From NCBI GenBank assembly GCA_013407085.1, contig JACCGJ010013674.1, positions 62,001 to 126,000 of the forward strand: a DNA stretch of 64,000 nt, written 5' to 3'. Shown in pieces: positions 1 through 12,451 of the stretch. Numbering within the stretch: the first letter of the stretch is position 1; the number at the start of each line of letters is the position of its first letter. Made by a program: the position numbers and the translations under genes. Under the pieces are notes generated by a model. That model searched no databases. It was not told the DNA's origin and saw nothing but the letters and a program-made list of their open reading frames with translations. The stretch comes from Atriophallophorus winterbourni (taxonomy: Eukaryota > Platyhelminthes > Trematoda > Plagiorchiida > Microphallidae).

Positions 1-19
1 TAAAAGCTCTAAACTGCAG
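1..19 (+). CDS. Coiled-coil gene: probable end of an upstream exon
   Basis: The first 19 bases read open in phase 0 (K-S-S-K-L-Q) and end in CAG followed by a GTTAGA donor. Other exons of this gene also end in Q before the donor (ELQ, EMQ, EIQ). With the acceptor at 57-58 this implies an intron of only 39 bp (20-58). The stretch is too short to be sure. Confidence 0.45.
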
Positions 20-3000
20 GTTAGAACCCACTCATGCCTGTCATTCTCTCCTATCAAGCAAAACAAAATGAACACAGAACAGCTAACGGAACGTTTGAAT
101 CAGATGACCATGGCTAAGAGTGCCGCGGAAAGTCGAGCAGATTGGTTTGCCAAACAATTGGACGACGCGGAACATGCACGTAACCAACTTGTGCAGCAAA
201 TTAACGCGGAGAAATCCCAAAATAAATGGCTTTTGGAATCAACCGAAAAACTGGATCAGGACAATAGAACACTGAGGGTTTGTTTCAAGTGTTTATACAG
301 TTCCAGCTGCGAATCCTTCTTTCGTGTCAATCATGAATTTTTTCGTGTTTTTACATTTTTTTAACAAACACACTGCAGCAAAAAAATAATATAAGTGATA
401 GTCTAGGTTAAATGTGCGAATCCCAAATAATTCAGAGCATCGAATTGTGCACGCCGTTATACTGTGAAACCGAAACCAGAACAAACAAGCTGAATCACTC
501 GCTTAGACGCTGGTTTCCTAATTACTCCCTTCATGTATTTTTGCAGGCAATGATCATAATTCAAATAAGTTTCCAATAGAAGGTTTTCTAGCTATTCGCC
601 TATCGGTCTCAGTGACATTATTCTAGGGAGCGGCAGTCAACACGTTTTCTGACAGAACGTTTATTACACTTCTCGAATCACACAAGCTACCTCGGATTGT
701 CGACCGACTTTCGGTTCATTTCAGATTAATACGTGCAAACATCTGGCCTCTCATCACCACTTTTCAGGTCATCGATTCAACGTTAACCATGTCACCGACC
801 TTGTTTCACAGCCACTTAATGATTGTGTTCCGAATCATCCACGAGGTCACAATCTCGACACTAATCACGTTCACCTACGAATCCCACACCACAAAACAGT
901 CACATTGATCAAGCGCGTTTATTGTGCATACGACAAAGAATAAATACACGCTCATCTCATATAGACAAATCAATTAATCACAATTTTGTCATCAAACATG
1001 TCTGTCCTGGTTGTCACTTCGATCTGATTAGACAATCGATTTGGTGTCAACCTGTACGCTTCAAGTCCCCACCACACGGTTCGTTTGACCGACTTTGACG
1101 AACTGTCTATCATTCGATAGCGACTGACGTTAGCGTTTCCTCATGCTTGTTACGATGTTGCCGCTTGAACCGTTCCGGTAGAATCCTTTCGAAAACCAAA
1201 TTATTACGGGTTTGCGATTGCCGTCATCGGTCTATTTAGTTCTTCTTGTTCTTGTGTCGTTTCGGAGGGTGATGTCCTGCCTATAATCACTAATGGACTT
1301 CGCATCACCACTATATTTTGATTTGAATGTGCCTTTCATGTCTTAACATCTCTTTTTACAAATTCGCTACAAAATTCTATCTCATGAATTAATGTGTTAC
1401 ACTTGAGACCCGCATTACATCCAGTAACGTAGTATCTATCCCGCTGTAGCGAAAATATTCACTAGGCGTTAAGCTAACACATATAACCTGTATAAATGCA
1501 ACAACACCAAGGTGTATAAGAAAAGACAGAAGCCTATTCTAAACTTGTTTGTTTTTTTGATATACTGAAAACAAATAGAAGCGGTTCATTCATGCGCTGC
1601 TTGAATAACTCCATTTTAAACTGGAACCGTTATCGTTGTTACAAAGTTGAAAACACAAAGAAATCTAGATTTAAACCCACAATCAGACATTACCGAATAA
1701 ATGCGTTCTAATTAATTTCATTAATTTCTCGATTTACTTTTCCATCAATACATTTACGTTTACGTTTAGGCAATAGGTTTATTTACTCGTTATTTAATAA
1801 ATTTATATCAAAATTGCCTGCCTGAATAATTATTGTAATTGTTATGCTGTAAATAAGACGTCGAGCTTTATTCGAATACTGGGAACTAAATGAATATAAT
1901 TATGAAATGTGCATCGTATACGCTTCACTTCAATAGCGGCAAAATTTTTCTGTTACTTAAATAAGGTCATCCAAGATATTTAAAGCTACTTTAGTCATAT
2001 TTTAATGCATTTTATCAATTTTCAGAACGCTTTCAATACTCACAATTTACTTTACGCGCGCAACATCAACTTATAATTTGATGCACAACTCTCACTCTCA
2101 CACCTTATCAATCTGCACCGTAAATGTATTGCATGTTCTTGCGGGGTTGAAAAATGTTTGCACAAATTCGTTGTTTCGCTAAGCCACTTTCTTTATCTGT
2201 ATCCGTGTAGTGACAGTACAACTTTACTAAATCTAATCCACGCACCAAATTTTACTCGAAACACCACACAAACGAACGTATAATTATTTTTATAGAAAGC
2301 AATTTTAATGATAGTGTATGCTGTGCTGATAATTTTATGAGCAGCATAAGTAGTGTCTTTAGTGATTTGAATGAGCGAACGCATGAACAATTTATTGTAT
2401 CATACACAATGACTATTCAAAGTTACTGATTCAATTGCTAAATAGAAATATCACATTAATGTACTGTGTGGCCACGGCAGTACAACGGAGTATCACAAGA
2501 TACCGCGTGGTGTCGTGGAAAGTTTGGGGTAATTTGCTATACATGTTGTGCTTAAACCGAGAGATTACAATATTATATAGAGGTCGGAGAAATTATTGCG
2601 ACTTCATATAGCAAAGCATAGTACGCATCAAAACGACACATTCTGCCTTCATGTGTCTATCTTTTGTGGCAGCGATCTTCTTGAGAGCGCGAATAGTTTG
2701 CGATTGCAAAATATGATAAACTCTGTCGGTTCATTAGAATCACAACACTCCGATTGTTAACTTGAATTCCTTATCGCTAAATGACCCTTTTGTCCTTATA
2801 GATAAAGGTGTAACTATCGGTACATAATCTGCCCACAATTTTTTCAGGCAGATTTGCACGCAACTGGGCCCTGGTCGCACGATCTACGCTTGCTTTTCCG
2901 CCACGATTCCATTTGGTGTAAAGAAAAACTTCTCATTAATGCCAAAATGACGTTTAGGGAAAGCAATATATTTATACCTCATCAGTTTGAATTAAAAAGC

Positions 3001-6000
3001 CCTGACATCTATGTATAATTTTATTGAATGGTTGCATAGTGTGACACGTTTATGTGCTATGCATTGATTTCGAATTCACGATGTTTCGCTACCGAACAAA
3101 ATCACCGCAGCAGAAAATTTATCTCGCGCATCGTAATTTGCCAGCTTCTCTCCCTATGGGTGAGAAGTTTTGCTGATCAATTTCACCGAGTAGTAGCAAT
3201 TACGCTGTCTTTAAACAACCTTGTGTGTTCATGCAGGCAACCGTCGAATTGGCGAATAAGGACAAGGTGCACTTGGAAACGTGCATTGAGGATGTTACCA
3301 ATGCTCATCGGCAAGCCATTCGGGAACGAGATGAATTAGTGCAACGGTCGTCGACGTTGCGGGAGCGAATCATGGAATTGGAGGAATCCATCAAACAGGC
3401 GGAGAATGAAATGAAACGCATCGCGGAAACCGCTAGGGTAAGCAATCCTTTAATACCTGAGCTGGTAGTTATATTTCTAGAAAGCGAATATAGTTTAAAA
3501 CTAATAATGGAACTAACTGTGACTGAAGTGAGTAGTTATTGAATAATAGTAAAGCATCAGTAGCCAAGAAGTACAGACATAGCATTTATCATCATTTGAT
3601 TATCAATTCACTTCACGAATTCGGTGTGCCGAGCTGACGTGCAAACTCGCGGCAGAGTATTCTGGGATTCGCTCAAGATAATAAGCCAAATGTACACAGC
3701 CATCAATCTAGCGATTAGTTTGTCAAGGCTATTCAAAAGGTTTTAGAATTCGCCTAGATTTTATACTGCGATGATATTGTAGTATGTGGTGCTCACATCC
3801 CCATACATTACACACCAAATGTAGAATGCGTTTGAATTTTACCTATTTTCCAGGTCTCAAATTAACAACACCCTGAGCTTACACGCCCCGAGGTGTTTGA
3901 GTTACATTTTAGTTGTTAACATCTGTTTGTCGTAAACTTTTCTTTCTATACCCGTGATTTGATACTCAGTATCTTAGTGGGATGATCAGTGGATACAACG
4001 ATTATAAGTGAATTTGGTGAAATATTCACCATCATTCGGCAAAAACGGTCTTCACAAAAGTGAGAAAATTCGCGTCAACTCCAATACTTGTTCTGCATGT
4101 ACGGGACACCAATTTCCGTTTGGTCGAGTGCACCGACATTTGTGCGAAGTGATCTAAGCTGATCGCATACGTACTATCGCAAAATTTGCGTTCCCTTATG
4201 TTGTGAGATAAGGGGTGAACGTAATTAACGCTGAAAAGCTTGTCCTTAGTGCTGCATCGTGATGCAATCAACAGTTGGAAATGAAACGAAGGGTTGGCGC
4301 GTGGATGTTGGCTATAAAATAGACCCTAGCACCATTAAGCAAATTTTACATTGAGTGACCTTATTCTCCGTTCAGCTCCTTACTACGCAAAATGTCTAGG
4401 TGCCTGTTCACTCAGATTTAGTCAGCTCACACCAACTCGCTAAGTAAGTGCATTCGTAAGACATACAATGGTTGAGAACAATTTCTCTCTTAATTCAATA
4501 GCTATTTGTTTTCAATGGCTACAATGTATATCACTTGCTCGTCCTGCCAGCTTGACAGAATTATTGATTAAATATCACTTGCATCAACCGATTTAATGAG
4601 GTGATCTCGCTTCTCAGTCTGAAAGAAATACAATCAACGATCTTCAACAACAATTAGAACAGCAGCGGCGACGAGCGGAAGCCGCAGAAAGAGAAACTTC
4701 TACTGGCCACAAAAGGCTTCACGAAGTGGAAGACCAACTACATAAAACGGAAGCGCGTCAATTCCAGTTGGAACGTGAACTCAAAGCGGAAAAAGATGCA
4801 AATGAACAATTACAAATGAAACTGGATGTTGTTGAAGAGGATAAACACACATTGGAGGTGAATTTATATCATTATTCTGCATATATTTGCGATAGATTCA
4901 GGATAAATTCCTCGCTTCATTTTAATGGATATATTAAACACGGATTTGAATAATATAACATTGAGCTCTTATATTATAGCGCGAACTTGAAGAAATTGTG
5001 CAGCGGCTTTCTCACGCGGAAGTTGATTTGGCCGGGAAAACCCGAGAGATAAACGAACTGCGTGTAGCAAATGAAGATGCAAGTCAGGCATTCAACCGAA
5101 CACAAGAAACGCTTTCTGAAAGGTCTACGGAGGCAGCAAATCTCCGCAGTGAACTGACGACGGTGCAGTCGAATTTGAACGAAACGCGGCGACTGCTGGA
5201 GCACGAAGAGAACGAAAATTCACGCTTACGAGAAGAACTCAATCAGCTTGCACGTGAAAGTCAGACTCTTCAAACGGAAATTCAAGTAAGTCTCATAAAC
5301 CAGATTTTCTATCTATGCATTGTAGATGGCTGTTCTAGAATACATTCTTAAGCCGCTGCCTGATACTGATATTGAATATTATGCTTTGCTACTATGTGAA
5401 AATAGGTTACTACATATAATAAAAAATACTCTTTATAGAACAGCTTCCCTCCCTGTGCGAGCTGATATATCAAGTCATTAAAAATTGTCTGCTCATAAAA
5501 TGTCGTACAAAATGAACTCAAATTTTTGCAGTCTACTACCATGTTCCGTGGTAGATACGCGTGCTTTCTCACAGCTTATGAATTTGAATTTTAAATAAAA
5601 AATATGCGTTTTCTCGTCGAATTAGAGATGCATTGGTTTTTATTATCAAAATTAACATCTATTTTCTAATGATTGTATCCCTAAAGTACCACTTGTTTTG
5701 CCGAAAATAGTGATTATAGTGAATGTTAACGATGGTTGTAGGCATTTTTATTGCACCAATTTCCAGCGAACGAAAATAAAATCAAAATAAATTAGTAAAG
5801 TAAAATATATCAGTTATCTATACGTCACCATTTGCGATAAGTGAAACTGGACTCATCACCTTCATTTGATACTCACTCAACTACACAGGCCCTCATTTTA
5901 CGATATTAGTCTTTGCTTTCTTGGTGTTAGACGTACACCGATTTTTCATCTAACCACTGTTGTATCTAACTCATCTTTTGTACTGCCGTCATGCAATTTT

Positions 6001-9000
6001 TCCGGTAATCTTTTCGAAAGACTTTGTGATAATACGACATTTCATCAAGATTATTTTTCAGTCAACTTCTCTCTCTAAGAAAAGCTCCTAAAATTATGAT
6101 GAAACGAACTTTGTTTCTCGTGATCAAGTTGATAAAATTATTTTTAATCAATTCACACCACAACGAACTAGCCGAATCTCATTATTGTCCTACTACTCTA
6201 ACACTATTTTTCACTACTCTACACTCATAGTGCCATCTCGAAAGTCACTATATCAGCGATCAACCATCCCATTCGCCTCAAAATATTTCTGTTCAAACGA
6301 TGTGGTAATTGAAAAATTGAGAAGACATTTATTTCGTTGGTTATTGCGTACCTTTCGTGTATTAAACATCAACGTAGAGCTGAAATATCGAATAATCCCG
6401 AATAAAGCCTTTGAAATTTTCTTCCATTCTAAATGATAGCTTCACCCTAAAACTACAAGGACTAGAATTTCTGTGGTCGGTAATCTCGAAGGATGCTTCC
6501 AATGGACATCAGACTTTACATGCTAAATGTAAAAGCGCCTTAGTACGAAATGGAACTGAAAGATTTCCAGGTGCAAACGTTTTCCAAATAAATCTGATCG
6601 GTAGCACTGCGTGATCTATTTTTTGCTATCATCACTTCTCTTCACAACGAACATGAGCAGGATAAGCATGATTTAATATAACATAATTTGCGATTCGACA
6701 TGTTGTGGAAAATTACGTTTCGATGGTTCCGAATAATTATCAGTAATAATCGTTCTAAACACTGCCAGTCTTACCGCGGCTCAAAATGTTTGCACTGGAT
6801 TTGAGTTTGACGATTATATAAGCAAAGCAGCCGCGCATATCCTCTGCCGGTAGTGGAACTCAAAACACCGACCATCACTATTGCAGTCCTATGTCTCATG
6901 GTAAAGACTACTGCCCTGTTTAACCGATTTGATGAGTATTGTTATTCAGCATTTCATGGTAAATGTGTTTCCATATTTTTTAGTACTCCTCAGTAACATA
7001 TCATTTGAACTATTCACAAAGTTATTGCCCAACATTATTTATCGCCACTATTCGGTGGTTGGTTCAGGTAAACATAAATGTGTTTTGTTAATTTAGATTT
7101 GAATAACTAGGCTTATGAATATTTCTTCCATTCCCTTAATTGCAGGATGTCACTGAAGAGAGAGAAGAACTGAGGCAACGTTCCAATGATTACTTGAATG
7201 AACTTGCCCGGCAAGAACGGTCACTAAAGGAGCGGGATTCAGAATGTTCCAAACTGTTAGAACAACTCAAGTCAACTAATGATGAGTCCGAGTCGTGGAG
7301 AGCCAGATGGGTAACGGCAGAAAATCGATTAGCGGGTTTACGCGTCGATGTGGAAGAGAAAGAAGCTGAATTGGCTGCGGAACGTGAGCGGTTAGATGCG
7401 AAGGAACGAGAAATGATGCAGTTGCGAACTCAGCTGACAATGGTTGAAATGCAGGTGGGTTACTTTTGGAGTGAAGTCATATTTTTTAAAATTATTTCTA
7501 GATGACTTTCGAAAAGCAGGACAGAAGCACATGACAGCTTTCGCGGTTGTTGTAATTAATCAGATATGCGTATCCGTGACCTGATAATCGATCGTTGTTC
7601 TGACTTTGTGCCAAACTCAATTTTTGCAAAGTTGTTGATAAATATTCAGGTGATTTTTCCAAAACTCATGTACTGTTTGTTCGGTCATCCTTTAGAGTTG
7701 CTCGTAGCATGTATCACGGAACTATTTCATCTGGCCAATAATGAGACTATGAGAGATATTTGTGAAAACGTTAATTCAAATCAGCACATCTTTAAAAAGC
7801 CTAGAAGAATTATTTTTAAAATTTGAATGTAAAATTCCGACGCGAATTAATTATATCTAATTTAGATTTAAGTAAGACGGCTTGGACTAATTAAATTCCC
7901 ACTCGCTTTGGAAAATCTTGGCGTTTTTCTCAACGAATGTTTCGATTCTTATGAAATAATAAACAACATAACTCGTGTTTTATCCGAAACAACCGCAATA
8001 TTTTCTGCAACCTCTCACAATTTCGTTTCAAGAATAACTCCACTACACGCACCGTGACGGAAACTGCGGAACAATTGCGCATTGCTCGCACAGAGATGGA
8101 GTCTCTAAATTCCGAGGTTCAGCGACTGAGAGAGAGTATGACACGATGTGAAGGAGAAAAATCGACCGCCCAACGGGAAGCAAACAGTCAACGTGTGGAG
8201 AATGCTCAGCTACGTGCTCAAATTGATGAATTTGAATTAGAATTTGAACAAATCAAGGATCAATTGGAACAAGAGCGAACAGTCAACCGTAACTTGCAGA
8301 CGACACTGCAAGCTGCCAGACAAAAGGAGCAAGTTGCAACGATTGAACTGCAGGTTAGTCTACCTTCTGCATAAGTTCATTCAACGAAACTAAGCGTAAA
8401 AATTTCCGGAATATTCATAATTGCTGGCACCCTGTTTCATAATTTTATAGCTTCTGAATATATTCATAGTTCATTCTTTTGGACAGATTTAGATTGCTGA
8501 CCCAGATAAAAACCACTTGAAACGGTTGGGAAAAATTGATATCCTCCCATATGTTTGTATGTAAAAAATGAGAATAATTATGGGGAAAATTGGACCCTGT
8601 AATTGCAAATAATTTCTTACTTTATTGTTGTCAGTATTAGCTCCCTTAGTTCGTCATCTTTAAATCTATCAATCAACAGAAACGAGCCAATCCTATTCTA
8701 AAAACTAATAACTTTCTCATTGGTTTTTCAGGAAAAATTGGCAGAGACGAATGCTTTACGTGAAAAATTCATTGGAACCGAAGAACGAATGGAGACCATG
8801 CAACGAGAAACGGATCGACTGCGAGAAAGACTTGCCGAGTCCGAGCGTGAGGCTAATCGTCTTTCAAGGAGTCTTTCAGCGGAACGATTCGAAAAAGAAC
8901 GTGCTCTATCGGAACTGCGGCTCAGTTCGCTTCCACTGGGCTATAAGCCGTCTGGATTTACTAGGTAAATGTTCACAAAAAACCTCATTTACCTAAAAAT

Positions 9001-9357
9001 ATGCGAATGTGAAAAGTTAACTGCTTGCTGCTGCTTTTAGTTCGTAAATTGATTAACGTTCTTTATGCACAGTGAATCTACTTCGCTTGATCCAAAAGCA
9101 CAGTTTCGATATATCAGTCTATCAACACCAGTCGGAAAAATTGTGAAATTTAAAAGTGTTTGTATTTGCGTATTGCAAGTTAGAAACCCACATTTTGGTT
9201 TATTCAACACCTATTCCGATTCTTAATGCACTGACTTTTACCAAATCTGCTTATTTTGGTTGATAAACGTGGTGTCCATGGGTTCTATTTTGCATGTCGT
9301 CAGGTTTTGTTGGATGCCATTCAACTCCGACACAGACGTTTAGCGCACCCATTGTGA
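1..9357 (+). CDS. Long coiled-coil protein gene, 3' part (rootletin/centrosomal-like)
   Basis: This is a split gene with confident exons at 59-277, 3237-3437, 4618-4857, 4980-5285, 7146-7454, 8033-8353 and 8732-8964, a probable exon end at 1-19 and tentative 3' exons at 9073-9178 and 9304-9357. The translation is almost wholly E/Q/K/R/L-rich heptad-like helix with no globular domain, membrane segment or signal peptide. Exons with typical GT/AG borders join in one frame. The six introns between the first seven exons are all phase 0. Proteins of this kind (rootletin, other centrosome or ciliary-root proteins, myosin-tail-like proteins) act as structural rods. The rootletin label is an inference from composition and exon style, not from a diagnostic domain. 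The 5' end lies outside the window. Confidence 0.75.
59..277 (+). CDS. Coiled-coil gene exon (73 codons)
   Basis: The exon starts after a pyrimidine-rich acceptor (AG at 57-58) and ends at a GT at 278. It encodes 73 whole codons of charged helix that includes the motif LTERLNQMTMAKSAAESRAD. The ATG at 68 is internal, because the frame is open back to the acceptor. Both borders are phase 0. Confidence 0.8.
278..3236 (+). other. Intron of the coiled-coil gene (2959 bp)
   Basis: This is AT-rich non-coding sequence between two phase-0 exons. I read it on both strands and recognised no conserved protein fragment, RNA gene or repeat family shared with the rest of the window. Confidence 0.6.
3237..3437 (+). 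CDS. Coiled-coil gene exon (67 codons)
   Basis: The acceptor is a T-rich stretch ending ATGCAG, and the donor is AGG|GTAAGC. The exon has 67 whole codons of coiled coil (ATVELANKDKVHLETC at its start, IAETAR at its end). The frame continues from the previous exon without a split codon. Confidence 0.85.
4618..4857 (+). CDS. Coiled-coil gene exon (80 codons)
   Basis: The exon follows the acceptor CGCTTCTCAG and ends at TTGGAG|GTGAAT. It encodes 80 whole codons, starting SERNTINDLQQQLEQQRRRA, a clear heptad pattern with Leu at a/d positions. Reading from the first ATG/GTG would miss its first 36 codons. Both borders are phase 0. Confidence 0.85.
4980..5285 (+). CDS. Coiled-coil gene exon (102 codons)
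   Basis: The intron before it is 122 bp and ends TATTATAG; the donor is CAA|GTAAGT. The exon has 102 whole codons starting RELEEIVQRLSHAEVDLAGK and ending with TEIQ. It is highly charged helix, phase 0 on both sides. Confidence 0.88.
5286..7145 (+). other. Intron of the coiled-coil gene (1860 bp)
   Basis: This is an AT-rich intron. Several short open frames occur on both strands (for example 5866-6078 and 6185-6436), but none shows a recognisable family or a coding bias like the flanking exons. Confidence 0.6.
7146..7454 (+). CDS. Coiled-coil gene exon (103 codons)
   Basis: The acceptor ends TTGCAG and the donor is CAG|GTGGGT. The exon encodes 103 whole codons, starting DVTEEREELRQRSNDYLNEL and ending VEMQ, with a dense E/R/L heptad pattern. 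Confidence 0.88.
8033..8353 (+). CDS. Coiled-coil gene exon (107 codons)
   Basis: The acceptor ends TTTCAAG and the donor is CAG|GTTAGT. The exon has 107 whole codons. The first seven (NNSTTRT) are less helical; the remainder (TAEQLRIARTEMESLNSEVQ and on) is coiled coil ending IELQ. Both borders are phase 0. Confidence 0.85.
8732..8964 (+). CDS. Coiled-coil gene exon, end of the rod
   Basis: The acceptor is GGTTTTTCAG. The coiled coil (EKLAETNALREKFIGTEERM onward) runs to about 8920, then becomes a non-helical tail (SSLPLGYKPSGFT). The frame either stops at TAA 8966-8968 or splices at AG|GTAAAT after 8964, leaving two bases of a codon. If spliced, the exon at 9073 keeps the frame. I cannot decide which is used. 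Confidence 0.8.
9073..9178 (+). CDS. Tentative 3' exon of the coiled-coil gene
   Basis: After the acceptor TTTATGCACAG, one base completes the split Ser codon left by 8964. The frame then reads ESTSLDPKAQFRYISLSTPV and stays open to a stop at 9224. A phase-0 donor CAA|GTTAGA at 9179 would end the exon at 9178. The serine/proline-rich start looks like a rod-end tail, but no homologue was recognised. Confidence 0.35.
9304..9357 (+). CDS. Tentative terminal exon of the coiled-coil gene
   Basis: After a T-rich acceptor ending TCGTCAG, a phase-0 frame reads VLLDAIQLRHRRLAHPL and stops at TGA 9355-9357. It is very short; only the splice signal, the right phase and the charged composition support it. 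Confidence 0.3.
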   Translation, partial: VLLDAIQLRHRRLAHPL

Positions 9358-11892
9358 TGATCAGAGCGAATTGAATGATAAATTAGCACTGCTTTACAAA
9401 CTATATATCGTATTGTCAACATTTTACTCTCTCGGAGTTTCGACTTATGTCGGTACTCCGGCACTTATGTGTAGAATTGCATGAAAACTGATAAATATTT
9501 ATTTAGCATATTATCTTTACAGTATTGCTCATTGCATCAATGTGGTTGCCTCTCTTTCACTTATGATAATAGACGTGGTGTTTTTCCGGGAAAATTTACG
9601 TCAATGGTACAACTTTAAGCCATATTCACAGGCGAACCATTGGATAAGTCACCTTCAGTCTGCGGAATTTTACTGTCTATAAAATCATCTGCCAGTTTTT
9701 CCGCGATTTAATATCGAAGATCTATCTAGAGTAATCAGTATTAAGATAATCAAATGCAGACTGAAGCGTTTGAAACAACGAAGACTTGCAGTAATGCGGT
9801 CAACAACGTGAATAGTTTGAACATCTGTGTAATCTGGTGTTGGTTTCTGCAATTCTAGGTTTTAAAGATTTGAAAGTCAGTGTATGAGCAATGGAATTAA
9901 GATAATATGGCACACATGGAAAATTATATCGTTAAATGTCGCCGAATATGTTGGTGAAAGTGCTACAATGAATGTGTTCATTTGTTACTCTTCTGGTGTG
10001 CAGTGTTTATGATTTCACATCATTCTAAGGGGATACATTCCATGGAAACAGTTGCAGTCTGACAATTAAGGTGCGGCTTTTTATACATCGATTCATCTTT
10101 TCTTATCAACATAACTGATACGTGATCTACTATGAATTTATTGCATCAGTTAAAATAATAACAGCTTATGAACTTGTTTATGATTCCAGCTTCGGGAATT
10201 GCCCGTACCAAAGTTCAACGCTTCCAAAAGATCGTTCTGTCCATCGGGAACGAGAAACCGAATATTGATTGTTCTCAAATCGATGATGTATGCATTGATA
10301 GGCTGAATTTTATCAAATACACTTCTGTAATGATTTTTCGTTTCTTTGTTATATTCAATGTGAATTTCTATAGTTACCCTACTCCGATCAATGTCGACCA
10401 CGGAAGTACATTGCAAACGCATCACGATTTTATGCCCAACAATGATTCAGACTACGAAACAATCTTTGCCACGTTGTTTGAAGTGATCTAAAGTATTGTA
10501 CCGATCGGCAGCATTTATACCTATCCAAAGTAGTCTATGTTAAGTAGCCAAATTCATATCTGCTTTTCACCAGTTATTCCAAACTCTTAACCTGAGTATC
10601 GAGAGCTTTCGGATCATTTTTACAAAATAATATAAGGCAAATGCATCTTTAATTGTAGATCTGTTAGAATACAACCAATATTCATACTGTATGCAAATCC
10701 AAGTCAGACTAGATTGTGCTGCCTTAGGAGAGTGAACATGCTTAATAGACCAGGTTTAGAGAGTTCATCTAACTTTGCTTGTTTATCCAAGACATTTTCA
10801 TGTTTATACGGTAAACGTTCAGTACACAGGCGCTATCTACCATCTTATAATCTTTTGATCACCCCATTGGTTCCACAGATACGGAAGTTCCGACTACACG
10901 AGATAGAAATTGCTCTGCAATTCAGCCTAAGTATCTTTGTGTGATGTTCAACCACGATAAATGAAGTGATTTTCTGGTCCAAGCTGACGATTTTCCACAG
11001 TGATAATCGGAGGCAATAGAGTCTCATGAAAAAGGAATTTGGTCTTTTGTATACATATTGTCAATCCCAAGTTGCCGCATATCGGCGAAATGAATTAAAT
11101 TAGCTATTGGAGCCGCTCTTAGTTATAGGTAATAATGGATTCATTGTGAGCAACCCGTAGGTCACGTATTAGGACATCCTGAACCATCATATCACTAGCG
11201 TTGTTATTGTCATACATGCGTACATTAGCGGCCGAGAAAAGTAAATGCAGAAAAGTGCGGTAGCTTGAACACATCCGTATATGACACCGCGAATATTTTA
11301 AAAGCTGAAATATAACTATTAAAGCCCATAATGCTAGAGCGCATTTGCCAAATTTTTTTAAAATCTTCTGACCAATGATCATCCCTTTCAAAGCCACACT
11401 CAAATACAAAGTAAAATTTATCTGATAATTGTAGTGACCCTTATACGAAAATCTTTAATGAGCAATTTTCTGATGATATTTAAAGGCGTGCGTTATTTTT
11501 ACATTTGCCTCCTATAGAAACCCGAGAGTGCACATCAACCATTCAGGTGATGCGTGTGTGTGTTCGAAGTGATTTACTACAGAAAACCGAGAAGTTAAGG
11601 GTAGACATTAAGTGCGGCGTATTTATTTCTGTCGGCCAATAAGAATTGACCGTCGTGCGAGTAAAATTTGAGAGTTATCTGGCGTGAAGGTTTTCCTCGT
11701 TTCATGAATAAATGAAATTTTTCGTTTTAATTAAAAACACGTTAAATATATAAGATTGACAGGCATACAGTTGATTCCCAATGTGAAACAAACAAGCTAT
11801 CGCATAGATAGCAATTTTTTTAGATGACCTGAAGAGATAGTAAACAACCAATATTAAACTGCCTATCACCAAGATTCTTTTTCAGAGCTTAG

Positions 11893-11923
<31 letters not shown>

Positions 11924-12135
11924 TCCACTGTTACAAGCCTCACAGGACATAATCTTACTGTCTCGAAACTGCCAAAAACCAGTTGGGTGCGCAGGGATGT
12001 GAGCAAAACATTACTTCGGTTCATATAATATTGGTTTAAAAGCATTACATTGATTACTATTTTGTAGCTAACCTTGAGTTATGTTCATGGCTAGAGCAGA
12101 ACCTCTGTCCTCTTCATCATATTTTGTTATTGTTG
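9358..12135. other. Intergenic AT-rich stretch
   Basis: No host gene was recognised here. Overlapping open frames on opposite strands at 10150-10491 and a - strand frame at 11119-11409 have no family signature. Around 11960-12010 there is a degenerate copy of a motif that recurs near 20.1, 48.9, 50.8 and 54.65 kb. Confidence 0.5.
11898..11923. repeat. (TA)n microsatellite
   Basis: An uninterrupted AT/TA dinucleotide run of about 13 units. Confidence 0.95.
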
Positions 12136-12401
12136 TGTAGCGGTTAATCCAACGGAGATTTCACCACTAACAAAGTACGTCTATGGTTATTGAACGCAAT
12201 AAACCGGAACACAGTTCTCAACGTAACACGGCATACAGATCCCAAACAATCAGACGATAGACTTGTCCCAAAGCAGAACACGAGCGCGGCGTGAATCGTA
12301 TATTCAAATTGTGTACATATTTTACATGTTCATTATAACAAAACAAATGACAAAATATGTAGGATTAATGTAATAAAATATACCATGATGAAAACACCAT
12401 A
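12136..12401 (-). repeat. 3' LTR of the CsRn1-like element
   Basis: This is the direct repeat of 16552-16818. On the + strand it starts TGTAGCGGTTAATCC and ends AACACCATA. It differs from the other LTR at the GG/GA site near its middle, at one T/A and by one T. Confidence 0.95.
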
Positions 12402-12416
12402 ATACTCCCTCCCTAG
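12402..12416 (-). promoter_or_regulatory. Polypurine tract of the CsRn1-like element
   Basis: On the element strand the sequence just before the 3' LTR contains AGGGAGGGAG. This is the expected position and composition for the primer of plus-strand DNA synthesis. Confidence 0.75.
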
Positions 12417-12451
12417 AGCGTTAGAAGAGAGTGAAACGCTCGAAAAAAAAG

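Noticed and set aside
10150..10491. Overlapping frames of 91 and 107 aa on opposite strands.
   Set aside because: Neither has a recognised motif, splice context or repeat partner; chance open frames are likely in AT-rich DNA.
12131..12137. A 5-bp target duplication GTTGT for the LTR element.
   Set aside because: It would take one base from the LTR's terminal TGT, which is present in both LTRs; the 4-bp GTTG is the simpler reading.
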